Source: Streptomyces cinnabarinus (GTDB lineage Bacteria > Actinomycetota > Actinomycetes > Streptomycetales > Streptomycetaceae). Taken from it: 64,000 bases of DNA. Positions within the stretch are counted from its first letter, which is position 1; each line of letters begins with the position of its first letter. Position numbers and translations under genes: made by a program. The stretch covers positions 6,820,001 to 6,884,000 of the forward strand of contig NZ_CP114413.1 in NCBI RefSeq assembly GCF_027270315.1, written 5' to 3'. This document shows, in pieces, positions 17,687 to 26,318 of the stretch. The notes beneath the pieces were generated by a model that worked only from the letters and a program-made list of their open reading frames with translations, was not told the origin of the DNA and searched no databases.

Positions 17687-19159
17687 ATGCACGCAGCGGG
17701 CACGGATTCGGGCACTTCAGCGGAACACGGACAGGTCGTCGTCATCGGCGCCGGGATCGCCGGCCTCGCCGCCGCCCACCGGCTGCTCGCCGAGGGCAGA
17801 CGGGTGACCGTGCTGGAGGCGGCGGACCGGGTCGGCGGCAAGCTGCTGCCCGGCGAGATCGAGGGCGTCCGCGTGGACCTCGGCGCCGAGTCGATGCTCG
17901 CGCGCCGCCCCGAGGCCGTCGCTCTCGCCCGCGAGGTCGGCCTCGACGACCGCCTCCAGCCGCCCGCCGTCGCCACCGCCTCCCTGTGGACCCGAGGCGC
18001 CCTGCGCCCCATGCCCAAGGGCCATGTCATGGGCGTCCCCGGCACCGCCGCGGCTCTGTCCGGCGTGCTCTCCGACGAGGGCCTCGCCCGGATCGAGCGG
18101 GACGCCGAACTGCCCCGGACCGAGGTCGGCGAGGACGTGGCGGTCGGGGCGTACGTCGCCGAGCGGCTGGGCCGGGAGGTCGTCGACCGTCTCGTCGAGC
18201 CGCTGCTCGGCGGGGTGTACGCGGGCGACGCCTACCGCATCTCGCTGCGCTCGGCCGTACCGCAGCTCTTCCAGGCGGCGCGGACCCATGACTCGCTGAC
18301 CGAGGCGGTCCGTGAGATCCAGGCCAAGGCCGCCGCCAACCAGCAGCAGTCCGGCCCGGTGTTCATGGGCATCCAGGGCGGCATCGGCACCCTTCCGCTC
18401 GCCGTCGCGGAGTCGGTGCGGGCCCGGGGCGGCGAGATCGTCACCGGCGCCCCGGTGACCGGGCTGCGCCGCGCGCCGGACGGCTGGCGGATCGTCACCG
18501 GCGACCGGACGCTGCGCGCGGACGCCGTCGTCCTCGCCGTACCCGCCCCGGTCGCCGCCGACCTGCTGCGCGCCGAGGCCCCGGCCGCCGCGGCCGAGCT
18601 GACCGCCGTCGAGTACGCCTCCATGGCCCTGATCACCCTCGTCTACCGCCGCGCCGGGACCGCGCTCCCCGAGGGCAGCGGATTCCTGGTGCCGCCCGTC
18701 GACGGCCACACCATCAAGGCTTCCACCTTCGCCTCCCGGAAGTGGGGCTGGATCGCCGAGGAGGACCCGGACCTGCTGGTGCTGCGCACCTCCGTCGGAC
18801 GCTACGGCGAGACCGAGATCCTCCAGCGGGACGACGCCGCCCTCGTCGACGTCTCCCGGCACGACCTCAAGGCGGCCACCGGCCTCGACGCAGCGCCCGT
18901 CGCCACCCGCGTCACCCGCTGGACCGACGGACTGCCCCAGTACCCCGTCGGCCACCACGCGCGCGTGGCGCGGGTCCGCGACCACATCGGCCGCGTCCCG
19001 GGCCTGGCCCTGTGCGGCGCCGCCTACGACGGTGTGGGCATCCCGGCGTGCATCGCGAGCGCGTACGCCGCCGTCGACCAGATCCAGGGTGACCTGCGCG
19101 CAGTGCAGGAGCTCACCGCCAACCCGGTGCAGAGTCTGCACGGAGGAGCAGGAGAATGA
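17687..19159 (+). CDS. hemG: Protoporphyrinogen/coproporphyrinogen III oxidase (HemY type)
   Basis: FAD-dependent oxidase of 490 residues in heme synthesis. In Gram-positive bacteria the HemY-type enzyme oxidises coproporphyrinogen III to coproporphyrin III. The dinucleotide-binding motif VVVIGAGIAGLAAAHRLL starts near residue 17 and the GG-doublet region is EAADRVGGKL. The C-terminal FAD-contact segment is GLALCGAAYDGVGIPACI. It overlaps hemQ by 4 bp (ATGA), so oxidase and decarboxylase are made together, consistent with the coproporphyrin-dependent route. Ferrochelatase is not in this window. Confidence 0.93.
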   Translation: MHAAGTDSGTSAEHGQVVVIGAGIAGLAAAHRLLAEGRRVTVLEAADRVGGKLLPGEIEGVRVDLGAESMLARRPEAVALAREVGLDDRLQPPAVATASLWTRGALRPMPKGHVMGVPGTAAALSGVLSDEGLARIERDAELPRTEVGEDVAVGAYVAERLGREVVDRLVEPLLGGVYAGDAYRISLRSAVPQLFQAARTHDSLTEAVREIQAKAAANQQQSGPVFMGIQGGIGTLPLAVAESVRARGGEIVTGAPVTGLRRAPDGWRIVTGDRTLRADAVVLAVPAPVAADLLRAEAPAAAAELTAVEYASMALITLVYRRAGTALPEGSGFLVPPVDGHTIKASTFASRKWGWIAEEDPDLLVLRTSVGRYGETEILQRDDAALVDVSRHDLKAATGLDAAPVATRVTRWTDGLPQYPVGHHARVARVRDHIGRVPGLALCGAAYDGVGIPACIASAYAAVDQIQGDLRAVQELTANPVQSLHGGAGE

Positions 19160-19896
19160 GGGACATGAGTGACGACGCCCCCACCACCGAGTCCGGCAGG
19201 GTCCCGAACAAGGGCAAGCTGGCCAAGGACCTCAACGAGGTCATCCGCTACACCCTCTGGTCCGTCTTCAAGCTGAAGGACGTCCTCCCCGAGGACCGCG
19301 GCGGTTACGCCGACGAGGTCCAGGAGCTGTTCGACCAGCTCGCCGCCAAGGACGTGACGATCCGCGGCACCTACGACCTGTCCGGGCTGCGCGCCGACGC
19401 CGACGTCATGATCTGGTGGCACGCCGAGACCAGCGACCAGCTCCAGGAGGCGTACAACCTCTTCCGCCGCACGAAGCTCGGCCGCGCGCTGGAGCCGGTC
19501 TGGTCGAACATGGCGCTGCACCGTCCCGCCGAGTTCAACCGCTCGCACATCCCGGCGTTCCTCGCCGACGAGACGCCCCGCGACTACGTCAGCGTGTACC
19601 CCTTCGTGCGCTCCTACGACTGGTACCTGCTGCCCGACGAGGACCGCCGCCGGATGCTCGCCGACCACGGCAAGATGGCCCGCGGCTACCCCGACGTCCG
19701 GGCCAACACCGTCGCCTCGTTCTCCCTCGGCGACTACGAGTGGATCCTCGCCTTCGAGGCGGACGAACTGCACCGCATCGTCGACCTGATGCGTCACCTG
19801 CGTGCCTCGGAGGCCCGTATGCACGTCCGCGAGGAGGTCCCGTTCTACACGGGCCGCAGGAAGTCGGTCGGCGACCTGGTCGCAGAGCTGGCCTAG
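19156..19896 (+). CDS. hemQ: Coproheme decarboxylase (HemQ, chlorite dismutase family)
   Basis: Last enzyme of the coproporphyrin-dependent heme pathway. It uses peroxide to decarboxylate coproheme twice. The protein has 246 residues, normal for actinobacterial HemQ. The catalytic Tyr segment is PRDYVSVYPFVRSYDWYLLP and the proximal heme-ligand His is probably in MLADHGKMARGYP. The ATG at 19156 overlaps hemG and has GGAGCAGGAG upstream; ATG 19165 is an alternative. Its stop overlaps the convergent hydrolase stop by 4 bp. The hemG-hemQ pairing strongly supports the function. Confidence 0.94.
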   Translation: MRDMSDDAPTTESGRVPNKGKLAKDLNEVIRYTLWSVFKLKDVLPEDRGGYADEVQELFDQLAAKDVTIRGTYDLSGLRADADVMIWWHAETSDQLQEAYNLFRRTKLGRALEPVWSNMALHRPAEFNRSHIPAFLADETPRDYVSVYPFVRSYDWYLLPDEDRRRMLADHGKMARGYPDVRANTVASFSLGDYEWILAFEADELHRIVDLMRHLRASEARMHVREEVPFYTGRRKSVGDLVAELA

Positions 19897-21473
19897 GACG
19901 TCTCGGGGCGAGGCTCCGGGTGCGGCGCGCACGCGGCGCGCCGCACCGGGAGCCGCCCTTCCAGCAGGTACGCGTCCAGATGGGCGTTGACGCACTTGTT
20001 GGGCCCGCCCCCGATCCCGTGCGTCCCCGCGTCCCGCTCGGTCACCAACACCGAGTGCCACAACCGCCGATGCAGCTCCAGCGCCCCCTCATACGGTGCC
20101 GCGGCATCCCACTCGGCGGCGAGGATCAGCGTCGGCGGCAGCTCACCGGGACCGGTGCGCACATCAATGGGCGACTGACGCGGCCCGGGCCAGTACGCGC
20201 AGGGCAGATTCGCCCACACGTTGTCCCACGTCTCGAACGGCGCCACCCGCGCGAGCCGCGTGTTGTCCCGGTCCCACACCCGCCACTCGGTCGGCCAGGG
20301 CCCGTCATTGCACTCGACGGCCGTGTAGACCGCCTTGCTGTTCTCCGCCTCGGCGGCCGCCTCCGTCACCGGTGCCGCGATGTCGATCAGCGGCTGCGGA
20401 TCGCCCTTGAGGTACGCCGACAGCGCCTCCGCGCGCAGCGGCCAGTAGTCGTCGTAGTACCCGGCCTGGAGGAAGGCCCCGTGCAGCTGCCCCGGACCCA
20501 CCTTGCCGCCCGCGGGCTCGGCGGCGAGCCGCGCGCTCGCCCTGAGGTAGCTGCGCAGCACCTTCGCCGGGGTGTTGCCCAGGCCGTACACCTTGTGGTG
20601 CTTGGCGATCCACTCCCGCAGGTCCGCCCAGCGGCTCTCGAACGCCGCTGACTGGTCGAGGTTGTTGCGGTACCAGATCTGCTCCGGCTCCGGGTTCACG
20701 GCGGCGTCGAACACCATCCGCCGCACATGCGAGGGGAAGAGCGTCGCGTACAGCGCGCCGTAGTACGTGCCGTACGAGGCGCCCATGAACGTCAGCTTGT
20801 CCTCGCCCAGCGCGGCCCGCAGGACGTCCAGGTCACGGGCGTTGTTGAGGGAGTGGTAGTGCCTGAGCGCGCTGCCGGAGCGCTGGGCGCAGCCGCGGGC
20901 GTACGCCTTCGCCTGCGCGATGCGCTCGCGCTTGTACGACTCCGAGGGGTGGATGGGCGCCTGGGACGGGCCCTTGAAGAACCTCTTGGGGTCCTGGCAG
21001 GACAGCGGCGCGCTGTCGCCCACCCCGCGCGGGGCGTAGCCGACGAGGTCGTAGGCGGCCCCGATGCGCTTCCACTCGGGCATCAGGCCGATCAGCGGGA
21101 AGTACGTGCCCGAGGCGCCGGGGCCGCCCGGGTTGAAGACCAGCGCGCCCTGCCGGGGCACCCGGCGCTTGCTGTTGTGCGGGTCCTTGTGGGTGGCCAG
21201 GACCCGGCTGACCGTCAGCTTGATCTGCCTGCCGTTCGGATTCGCGTAGTCCAGCGGGACGCTCACCGTGCCGCAGCGGAGGCTGCCCGGCATGTCCTGC
21301 TCCTTGGAGCAGGAGCCGAAGCGGATGCCGGCGTCCTTCGCGCGCTCGGCGGCCACCGCGGTGCCGCGCAGCTCGGCCAGGCCGGGCACGGCCTCCGCGC
21401 CGTCGGCGGGGGCGGCGGCGAGGGTGGTCAGGAGCAACGACCCGGCGGCCGAGTAGAGGGCGGGGGCTCTCAT
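19893..21473 (-). CDS. Secreted alpha/beta hydrolase, TAP (tripeptidyl aminopeptidase) type
   Basis: Exported serine hydrolase of 526 residues, related to the Streptomyces tripeptidyl aminopeptidases (SlpD/SlpE/TAP). The signal peptide is residues 1 to about 27 (SAAGSLLLTTLAAAPADGAEA). The oxyanion segment is NPGGPGASGT, the nucleophile Ser lies in GASYGTYYG near residue 232, and a C-terminal TAP-like domain (about 400-510) carries the Asp and the His in DAGTHGIGGG. ATG 21473 is preferred over the longer frame to 21671 because AAGGGAC precedes it and the signal peptide then starts properly. It probably releases short peptides outside the cell. Confidence 0.88.
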   Translation of the reverse strand: MRAPALYSAAGSLLLTTLAAAPADGAEAVPGLAELRGTAVAAERAKDAGIRFGSCSKEQDMPGSLRCGTVSVPLDYANPNGRQIKLTVSRVLATHKDPHNSKRRVPRQGALVFNPGGPGASGTYFPLIGLMPEWKRIGAAYDLVGYAPRGVGDSAPLSCQDPKRFFKGPSQAPIHPSESYKRERIAQAKAYARGCAQRSGSALRHYHSLNNARDLDVLRAALGEDKLTFMGASYGTYYGALYATLFPSHVRRMVFDAAVNPEPEQIWYRNNLDQSAAFESRWADLREWIAKHHKVYGLGNTPAKVLRSYLRASARLAAEPAGGKVGPGQLHGAFLQAGYYDDYWPLRAEALSAYLKGDPQPLIDIAAPVTEAAAEAENSKAVYTAVECNDGPWPTEWRVWDRDNTRLARVAPFETWDNVWANLPCAYWPGPRQSPIDVRTGPGELPPTLILAAEWDAAAPYEGALELHRRLWHSVLVTERDAGTHGIGGGPNKCVNAHLDAYLLEGRLPVRRAACAPHPEPRPETS

Positions 21474-21597
21474 CGCGTGTCCCTTCGGTGCGCGTACGCA
21501 ACAAAAGGGATGGTTCGTTCGGCAGTCGGCGAAGGCAAGCACCGTCCGGCGGGTGTCGCCGTCAATGCCCCTTGTGCGCCCCCGCGAGCCGAAGGCG

Positions 21598-22371
21598 TCA
21601 GTCGCGCCGGAGGGGCTCGCGGTGCTCGAAGGCGGCCCGCAGGTCGGGCTCCCCGATCGCGCGGACGCCACGGACGGCGACCGTGGTGAGATACCGGCGG
21701 TCGTCCCCGGCGGCCGTGTGCCGGGCGAGGGTGCCCAGCAGCCGCTGCCCGGCCGGGGAGGCCCAGCGCGAGTACGGGTGGATCTCGACCCGGGCTATGG
21801 CCAGACAGCTCAGGGTGAGCGCGAGCGGCAGCCCGAACCAGAGGGCGACCAGATGCCGGGGCAGGTCGGCGGCGCCGGGCATCAGCAGCGCGGTCGCGCC
21901 CAGCACGAGGACGGCCGCCGCGGCGGCCTGCACCTGCCGTACCGCGGCCGCTGTCCCGCCGCGGGCGCCGTCCGGCACCGCGAGGCCCGCCCGCACGAGC
22001 CGGTCGGCGAGGCTGCCCACCGCCTCCGCACCGGCCGCGGCGTCCCGCACCGGCTCGATCCGGGACTGCCCCTCGGGCCCGATGGCCCCTATGACGGACC
22101 GTTCGATGTCGTCCCGGCCGCGCGGGTCGACGACCGTCGCCCAGCCCGTACGGGCCAGCAGCAGCCGGCGCTGGCGGGCCATGGAGACCAGGGTCAGATC
22201 GGCGACCCGGCGGGGGCCGCCGGACAGGAACGCGGCCTCGTACAGCGTCAGATCGTGTTCCCGGCCGGCGTTCACATCCGCGGCCGCCGCGTGTACGGCG
22301 GCCAGGCACAGCCGGGTGCAGGCGGTGCCGGCGACGGCCCAGGCCAGGAGCAGGAGAAGGACCCAGAACAT
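21598..22371 (-). CDS. TIGR04222 domain-containing membrane protein
   Basis: Predicted membrane protein of 257 residues with one N-terminal span (FWVLLLLLAWAVAGTACTRL) and two central spans (about 142-195). Between them is a cytoplasmic-type domain with LYEAAFLSGGPRRVADLTLVS, typical of the TIGR04222 family. Some relatives carry a Gly/Cys-rich C-terminal tail; this one ends in HREPLRRD and lacks it. Function is unknown. It lies in the same orientation as the DUF4142 and DUF692 genes upstream. Confidence 0.8.
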   Translation of the reverse strand: MFWVLLLLLAWAVAGTACTRLCLAAVHAAAADVNAGREHDLTLYEAAFLSGGPRRVADLTLVSMARQRRLLLARTGWATVVDPRGRDDIERSVIGAIGPEGQSRIEPVRDAAAGAEAVGSLADRLVRAGLAVPDGARGGTAAAVRQVQAAAAAVLVLGATALLMPGAADLPRHLVALWFGLPLALTLSCLAIARVEIHPYSRWASPAGQRLLGTLARHTAAGDDRRYLTTVAVRGVRAIGEPDLRAAFEHREPLRRD

Positions 22372-22465
22372 GCCGCGTTTCTATGCCAAAGGCTCCTGCG
22401 AGCGCCATGCCTTATTCACAATCCGGACGATGCGTTGTCGGGATGTGACGTTCCGTTTGGCCCGC

Positions 22466-23245
22466 TCAGGACTCCTGAGGGCGGCTGGCTGCGGGCGGCA
22501 GGGGGTACGACGGCGTCGGCACCGGCGAGGGGGTCACGGGGATCGCGGGGGAGGGGTCGGTCACCGGTCCCGGCGGTGCCGGGGAACGGGTGAGCGGGGG
22601 AGTGTTCCCGGCGGCCATCTCCCGGGCCAGGGCGTCGAAGTCGACGTACCCGGTGGCCTCCAGGACGGTGATGTGGTCCAGCACGGTGGTGTTGGCGTCG
22701 TCGGCGAGCTCACGGACCAGCGTGTTGCGCGTGCTCGCACGGACCTGGGCCACCACCGAGAACACCTTGCCGTGCGCCAGCCGCAGCAGGTTGGCGAACT
22801 GCCAGTCGTACTCGGCGCCCTCGGCGGAGTCCAGCACGCCGAGCCACTGCCGCTGCTGCTCGTTCGGCTCGTTGGGCAGCGCCAGGGAGAGCTTGGCGGC
22901 GACGTCACGGACCCGCTCGTCCAGGAAGGTGTGCCCCTCGACGAGATGCTCCCCCGCCGTCTGCACCGCCGCCGTGCCGCCCTTGCGCTGGGCCTGCTGA
23001 CCGGCGGGCAGCTCCCACAGTCCGGCCAGCCGGACCTTGGTGATGAAGTCGCGGTCCAGCCCCGACAGGGGGCCGTACTCCGTCGACACGGTCTCGGCGT
23101 TCAGGACGTCCAGACCGGTCCCGGAGCGGTCGGCGTACGACCAGATCGGGACGATCAGTGCCACGAGGGTCGCCGTCAGGCCGGTGATGATGAGTCCGGT
23201 TCCGCTGAGGATGCCCCGGCCGGGGACGGGCGGTCGCGGTCGCAT
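22466..23245 (-). CDS. DUF4142 domain-containing protein
   Basis: Exported or membrane-anchored protein of 259 residues. An N-terminal span (LIITGLTATLVALIVPIW, about 18-36) acts as a signal anchor. The helical DUF4142 domain (about 62-205) includes SGLDRDFITKVRLAGLWEL and the paired-helix repeats typical of this ferritin-like bundle family. The last 45 residues are Pro-rich and disordered. Its role is unknown; family members often sit in envelope or stress gene groups. The ATG at 23245 lies downstream of an AT-rich promoter-like island at 23296-23318. Confidence 0.82.
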   Translation of the reverse strand: MRPRPPVPGRGILSGTGLIITGLTATLVALIVPIWSYADRSGTGLDVLNAETVSTEYGPLSGLDRDFITKVRLAGLWELPAGQQAQRKGGTAAVQTAGEHLVEGHTFLDERVRDVAAKLSLALPNEPNEQQRQWLGVLDSAEGAEYDWQFANLLRLAHGKVFSVVAQVRASTRNTLVRELADDANTTVLDHITVLEATGYVDFDALAREMAAGNTPPLTRSPAPPGPVTDPSPAIPVTPSPVPTPSYPLPPAASRPQES

Positions 23246-23295
23246 GGTGCCTCCAGTTTCGGCACCGCACGTCAGTGCGCTTCGAGGGGTGGGAT

Positions 23296-23318
23296 GGGCA
23301 TATTAACTATTAAGCGGG
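23296..23318. promoter_or_regulatory. AT-rich motif upstream of the DUF4142 gene
   Basis: The pattern GGGCATAT-N7-TAAGCGGG stands out in GC-rich DNA, 51 bp upstream of the DUF4142 start. The same 16 fixed bases with the same 7-bp gap recur upstream of the stomatin-like gene (32039-32061, opposite strand). Whether this is a promoter or a protein-binding site is unclear, because the two copies face differently relative to their genes. Confidence 0.3.
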
Positions 23319-23327
23319 GCCCCTCGT

Positions 23328-24614
23328 TCACCGGCCGGTCAGGGACCGCCGTATCCGCGCCAGCCGGGAGTGGGCCAGCGGGGCCGGGCCCGAGCGCTCC
23401 CGCCACCACTGGTTCAGCTCCTTCCTGGCGGGCACCTCCAACGCCGCCTCCCCGTGCAGCAGTTGACCGGCGAAGTCGAGCGCGTCCCGGCGATAGCCGC
23501 TGGTCATGGGGTTGCGCTGGGCGTAGGCGAGGAAATTCGGCCGGTATCCCGGACCCAGGATCACCGGCAGTTCCGGCGCGACCTTCGCCACTACGTCCGC
23601 CCGCTTCCCGGCGAGCGCCCGCGCCTGCACCCCGAGGCGCGCGCGGTCGAAGCCCTCGGGGGCGGGGGTCCCGGCGACCAGGGCGGAGAGCAGCGCCGCC
23701 TGGTCCAGGGCGAGCCGCTCGCGGGCCTCGTCGTCGGCGGCCGGTTCCGGTGCCGTACCAGGCGTGACGGGCCGGGCCTCGGGTACCCTGCCGCCCTTCT
23801 CGACGGCGGCCCGGATCTCCCCCAACTCCCGCTCCAGCTCGTCCGGTTCGGGGAAGTTCTCGTCGCGCTCCAGGAGCACACCGGGCGGCGCGACCCGGGA
23901 CGCGAGATCGGTCAGGATGTCCAGCACCGGCCGCGGGACCGGGTGGGCGTGGCTGTCGTGCCAGACGCCGTCCCGCTCGAAACCGCCGGCGACATGGACG
24001 TAGGCGAGGGCCTCCAGCGGCACTTCGGCGAGCGCCTCGGCCGGGTCCTCGCCCCGGTTGACGTGGTTGGTGTGCAGATTGGCGACGTCGATGAGCAGCC
24101 GCACTCCGGTGCGGTCGGCGAGGTCGTACAGGAACTGCCCCTCGGTCATCTCCTCGCCGGGCCAGGAGAACAGGGCGGCGATGTTCTCCACGGCCAGCGG
24201 TACGGGGAGGGCGTCCTGGGCGATCCGGACGTTCTCGCACAGCACCTTCAGGGCGTCCCGGGTGCGCGGCACCGGCAGCAGATGACCGGCCTCCAGGCGC
24301 GGCGACGCGGTGAGCGGGCCGCCCGCCCGCACGAACGCGATGTGCTCGGTGACCAGCGGCGAGCCCAGCGCCTCTGCCCGCTCGGCGAGGGCGCTCAGCC
24401 GCTCCTGGTCCGGCCGGTCGGCGCCGCCGAGCCCGAGCGAGACGCCGTGCGGGACGACGGTGACCCCGCGCGCACGCAGCCGCAGCAGCGACTCCGGGAG
24501 ATGTCCGGGACACACGTTCTCGGCGACGGCCTCGACCCAGTCGATGCCCTCCATCGCCTCCACGGCCTCCGCGATCTCCGGCCGCCACCCGATGCCCGTC
24601 CCCAGTCGCTCCAT
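23328..24614 (-). CDS. DUF692 (MNIO, multinuclear non-heme iron oxidase) protein with C-terminal extra domain
   Basis: A 428-residue protein. The N-terminal TIM barrel (about 1-270) belongs to DUF692, the MbnB/TglH family that uses two or three irons to modify peptide Cys or Asp residues. The full set of candidate metal ligands is present: His56, His91, Glu143, Asp176, Asn179, His184, His207, Asp220, His222 and Glu249. Residues about 300-428 form a second domain resembling the SCO6045-like C-terminal family (YRPNFLAYAQRNPMTSGYRR), perhaps a partner or substrate-binding part. No obvious Cys-rich precursor lies beside it. Its peptide or protein substrate is unknown. The start is ATG 24614. Confidence 0.85.
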   Translation of the reverse strand: MERLGTGIGWRPEIAEAVEAMEGIDWVEAVAENVCPGHLPESLLRLRARGVTVVPHGVSLGLGGADRPDQERLSALAERAEALGSPLVTEHIAFVRAGGPLTASPRLEAGHLLPVPRTRDALKVLCENVRIAQDALPVPLAVENIAALFSWPGEEMTEGQFLYDLADRTGVRLLIDVANLHTNHVNRGEDPAEALAEVPLEALAYVHVAGGFERDGVWHDSHAHPVPRPVLDILTDLASRVAPPGVLLERDENFPEPDELERELGEIRAAVEKGGRVPEARPVTPGTAPEPAADDEARERLALDQAALLSALVAGTPAPEGFDRARLGVQARALAGKRADVVAKVAPELPVILGPGYRPNFLAYAQRNPMTSGYRRDALDFAGQLLHGEAALEVPARKELNQWWRERSGPAPLAHSRLARIRRSLTGR

Positions 24615-24731
24615 CGCCGTCCCCCTCCGTCACGTGCGTGGAGGGGGTATGGCCCCGGCGCGCGGCGGTGAATCCCCCCGGGCCGGGCTTCAGAGCAACA
24701 TTTGAGGTTGGGCGCGGGGGGCCTGCCCGGC

Positions 24732-24974
24732 CTAGGGCCTGTCGTTTGGATCAGCCCGGCGTCGCGGGCCCTGGCACGCACTCCCCCAGAGGGGGGACCC
24801 CAGCGGCGTTGTCGTCGGTTGCCGACGCTCCGCGTCGCCGCCCTCCTCCGCCTTGCGGCTGCACGCTCCCCCACGCTCGAACAACCTCGCGCGGGGGCAC
24901 CCCCATCGCCCCCGCTCGGGCCGGCCGGACTGCACCCTTCCTGCAGCCGGCCTGATCCAAACGACAGGCCCTAG
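24732..24974. mobile_element. MITE-like element with 19-bp perfect terminal inverted repeats and CTAG ends
   Basis: A 243-bp non-coding element. Its left end reads GGGCCTGTCGTTTGGATCA (24735-24753) and its right end is the exact reverse complement (24953-24971). Both ends are bordered by CTAG, which may be a target duplication or part of the repeat. The interior has no credible gene. It occupies most of the 356-bp gap between the DUF692 gene and the next lipoprotein gene. The right CTAG supplies the TAG stop of that lipoprotein gene. Elements like this in Streptomyces are thought to be moved by IS transposases in trans. Confidence 0.8.
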
Positions 24975-26260
24975 CTCACCGCGCGACGGGACTCGATCGT
25001 GCCGAGTGATGTGCCGAACAGCCCGGCGTACTCGTCCACCGCGAACGGCGCGTCACCGTCGCCCGAGGCCCTGTCCTTGCCCGTACGCGCGTCGAGGACC
25101 ACCGAGCCGTTCTCGGTCTCGCCGTACACCGCCGAGCGGAAGACCGTGGAGACGTCGGGCATCAGCCGGGTCTTGTCGTCGGAGGAGATGAACCAGAGCT
25201 CTCCCCAGTTCTCGGGGTCGAGGGCGACGACCCGCTCGTCGAAGTCCTTCTCGGTCTCGCACACTACGGCGGAGCCCTCGGCCCACCAGCAGGACAGGTC
25301 GTCCGGCTCGCCGAGCGCGCGTCCGGTCCGGAGCCCGGCCGGCGGCTTGCCGGTGGAGATGGCGAGCAGGTCGGCGATCCGGGTCTCCGACTCGAAGGGC
25401 GCGTCGACGACCGCCGTGAACAGACCGCCGCCGACCGGACTCAGCTCGGTCTTGTTGAGGCGGTCCCGGTACGTCCACGCCTTGCTGCCGTCGGCCGTCT
25501 TGCGGCCCTCCACGGTGGCGCCGCCGCCGAGGGCGCTGTCGGCGCCGCCGCGTCCCACGACTACGCCGGTGTCGACGAAGCGGGCGTCGAAGCCCTGCTC
25601 GGTCCAGGTCGTCTCGCGCGTGGCGAGGGAGATGCCGACGCTCACGGCATCGGTCTCGCCGCCGAAGGTGAGCACCGCGGTGGTGGCATCGGCCCCGGCG
25701 AGGTAGGGCTCGCCCTCCTCGTGCCCTTCGGGCCGTTCGACCGTGGCCGTCCACAGGCGCTTGCCGGAGTCGGCGGCGACGGCGGTGAGTTCGATCAGCG
25801 GCCGGTCGGGGGTGGTGCCGGAGCCGGGTTCGGTGACGGAGAACGCGGCGAGCAGGGCGATCCTCCCGTCGATGGCGACGAAGTGCGGCCCGGCGATGGC
25901 GTCGGTGCCGTAGTCGGTGTCCTCGGCGAGCTGTCCCCGCGGCCGCACGCTCCACAGCTCCTCGCCGTCGAGCACGCTCACCGCCCGGACCTCTTCGTCG
26001 GAGACGGCGTACGCCGTGGTCTCCCTGAGCTCGACGGACCAGTTCCCCTCGTCGACCCCGCCCGCGATGTCGTGCGCGGGCTGGTCCTGGAACTTCAGCG
26101 GCGGGTTGTAGCCCTTGGCGGCGGCCGTCGTACTCCTGCCGGAGCCCTGGGGTGCCGGAGCGCCGCCCTCGCCCCCGCTCCCGCTCCCACATGCCGTCAG
26201 CAGACCGAGCACCAGCCCGACGGGTACGACGAAACGACCTCCGCGCGTCGACAGACGCAT
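24971..26260 (-). CDS. PQQ-like beta-propeller lipoprotein
   Basis: Surface lipoprotein of 429 residues. The signal peptide ends in LLTAC (Cys near 25), followed by a Gly/Ser-rich linker and a WD40/PQQ-like propeller (about 55-425) with repeated blades such as VSVLDGEELWSVRPRG and TAVAADSGKRLWTATVER. No catalytic residues are evident, so it is probably a scaffold or binding protein at the cell surface. Its stop codon lies in the CTAG at the end of the adjacent MITE-like element, so the natural C-terminus may have been set or changed by that insertion. Confidence 0.8.
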   Translation of the reverse strand: MRLSTRGGRFVVPVGLVLGLLTACGSGSGGEGGAPAPQGSGRSTTAAAKGYNPPLKFQDQPAHDIAGGVDEGNWSVELRETTAYAVSDEEVRAVSVLDGEELWSVRPRGQLAEDTDYGTDAIAGPHFVAIDGRIALLAAFSVTEPGSGTTPDRPLIELTAVAADSGKRLWTATVERPEGHEEGEPYLAGADATTAVLTFGGETDAVSVGISLATRETTWTEQGFDARFVDTGVVVGRGGADSALGGGATVEGRKTADGSKAWTYRDRLNKTELSPVGGGLFTAVVDAPFESETRIADLLAISTGKPPAGLRTGRALGEPDDLSCWWAEGSAVVCETEKDFDERVVALDPENWGELWFISSDDKTRLMPDVSTVFRSAVYGETENGSVVLDARTGKDRASGDGDAPFAVDEYAGLFGTSLGTIESRRAVS

Positions 26261-26318
26261 GTGAACTCCCCCGTGAAGTACGTCAGTTACTGATCAGAAA
26301 CTCGACCCGATCATGTCA

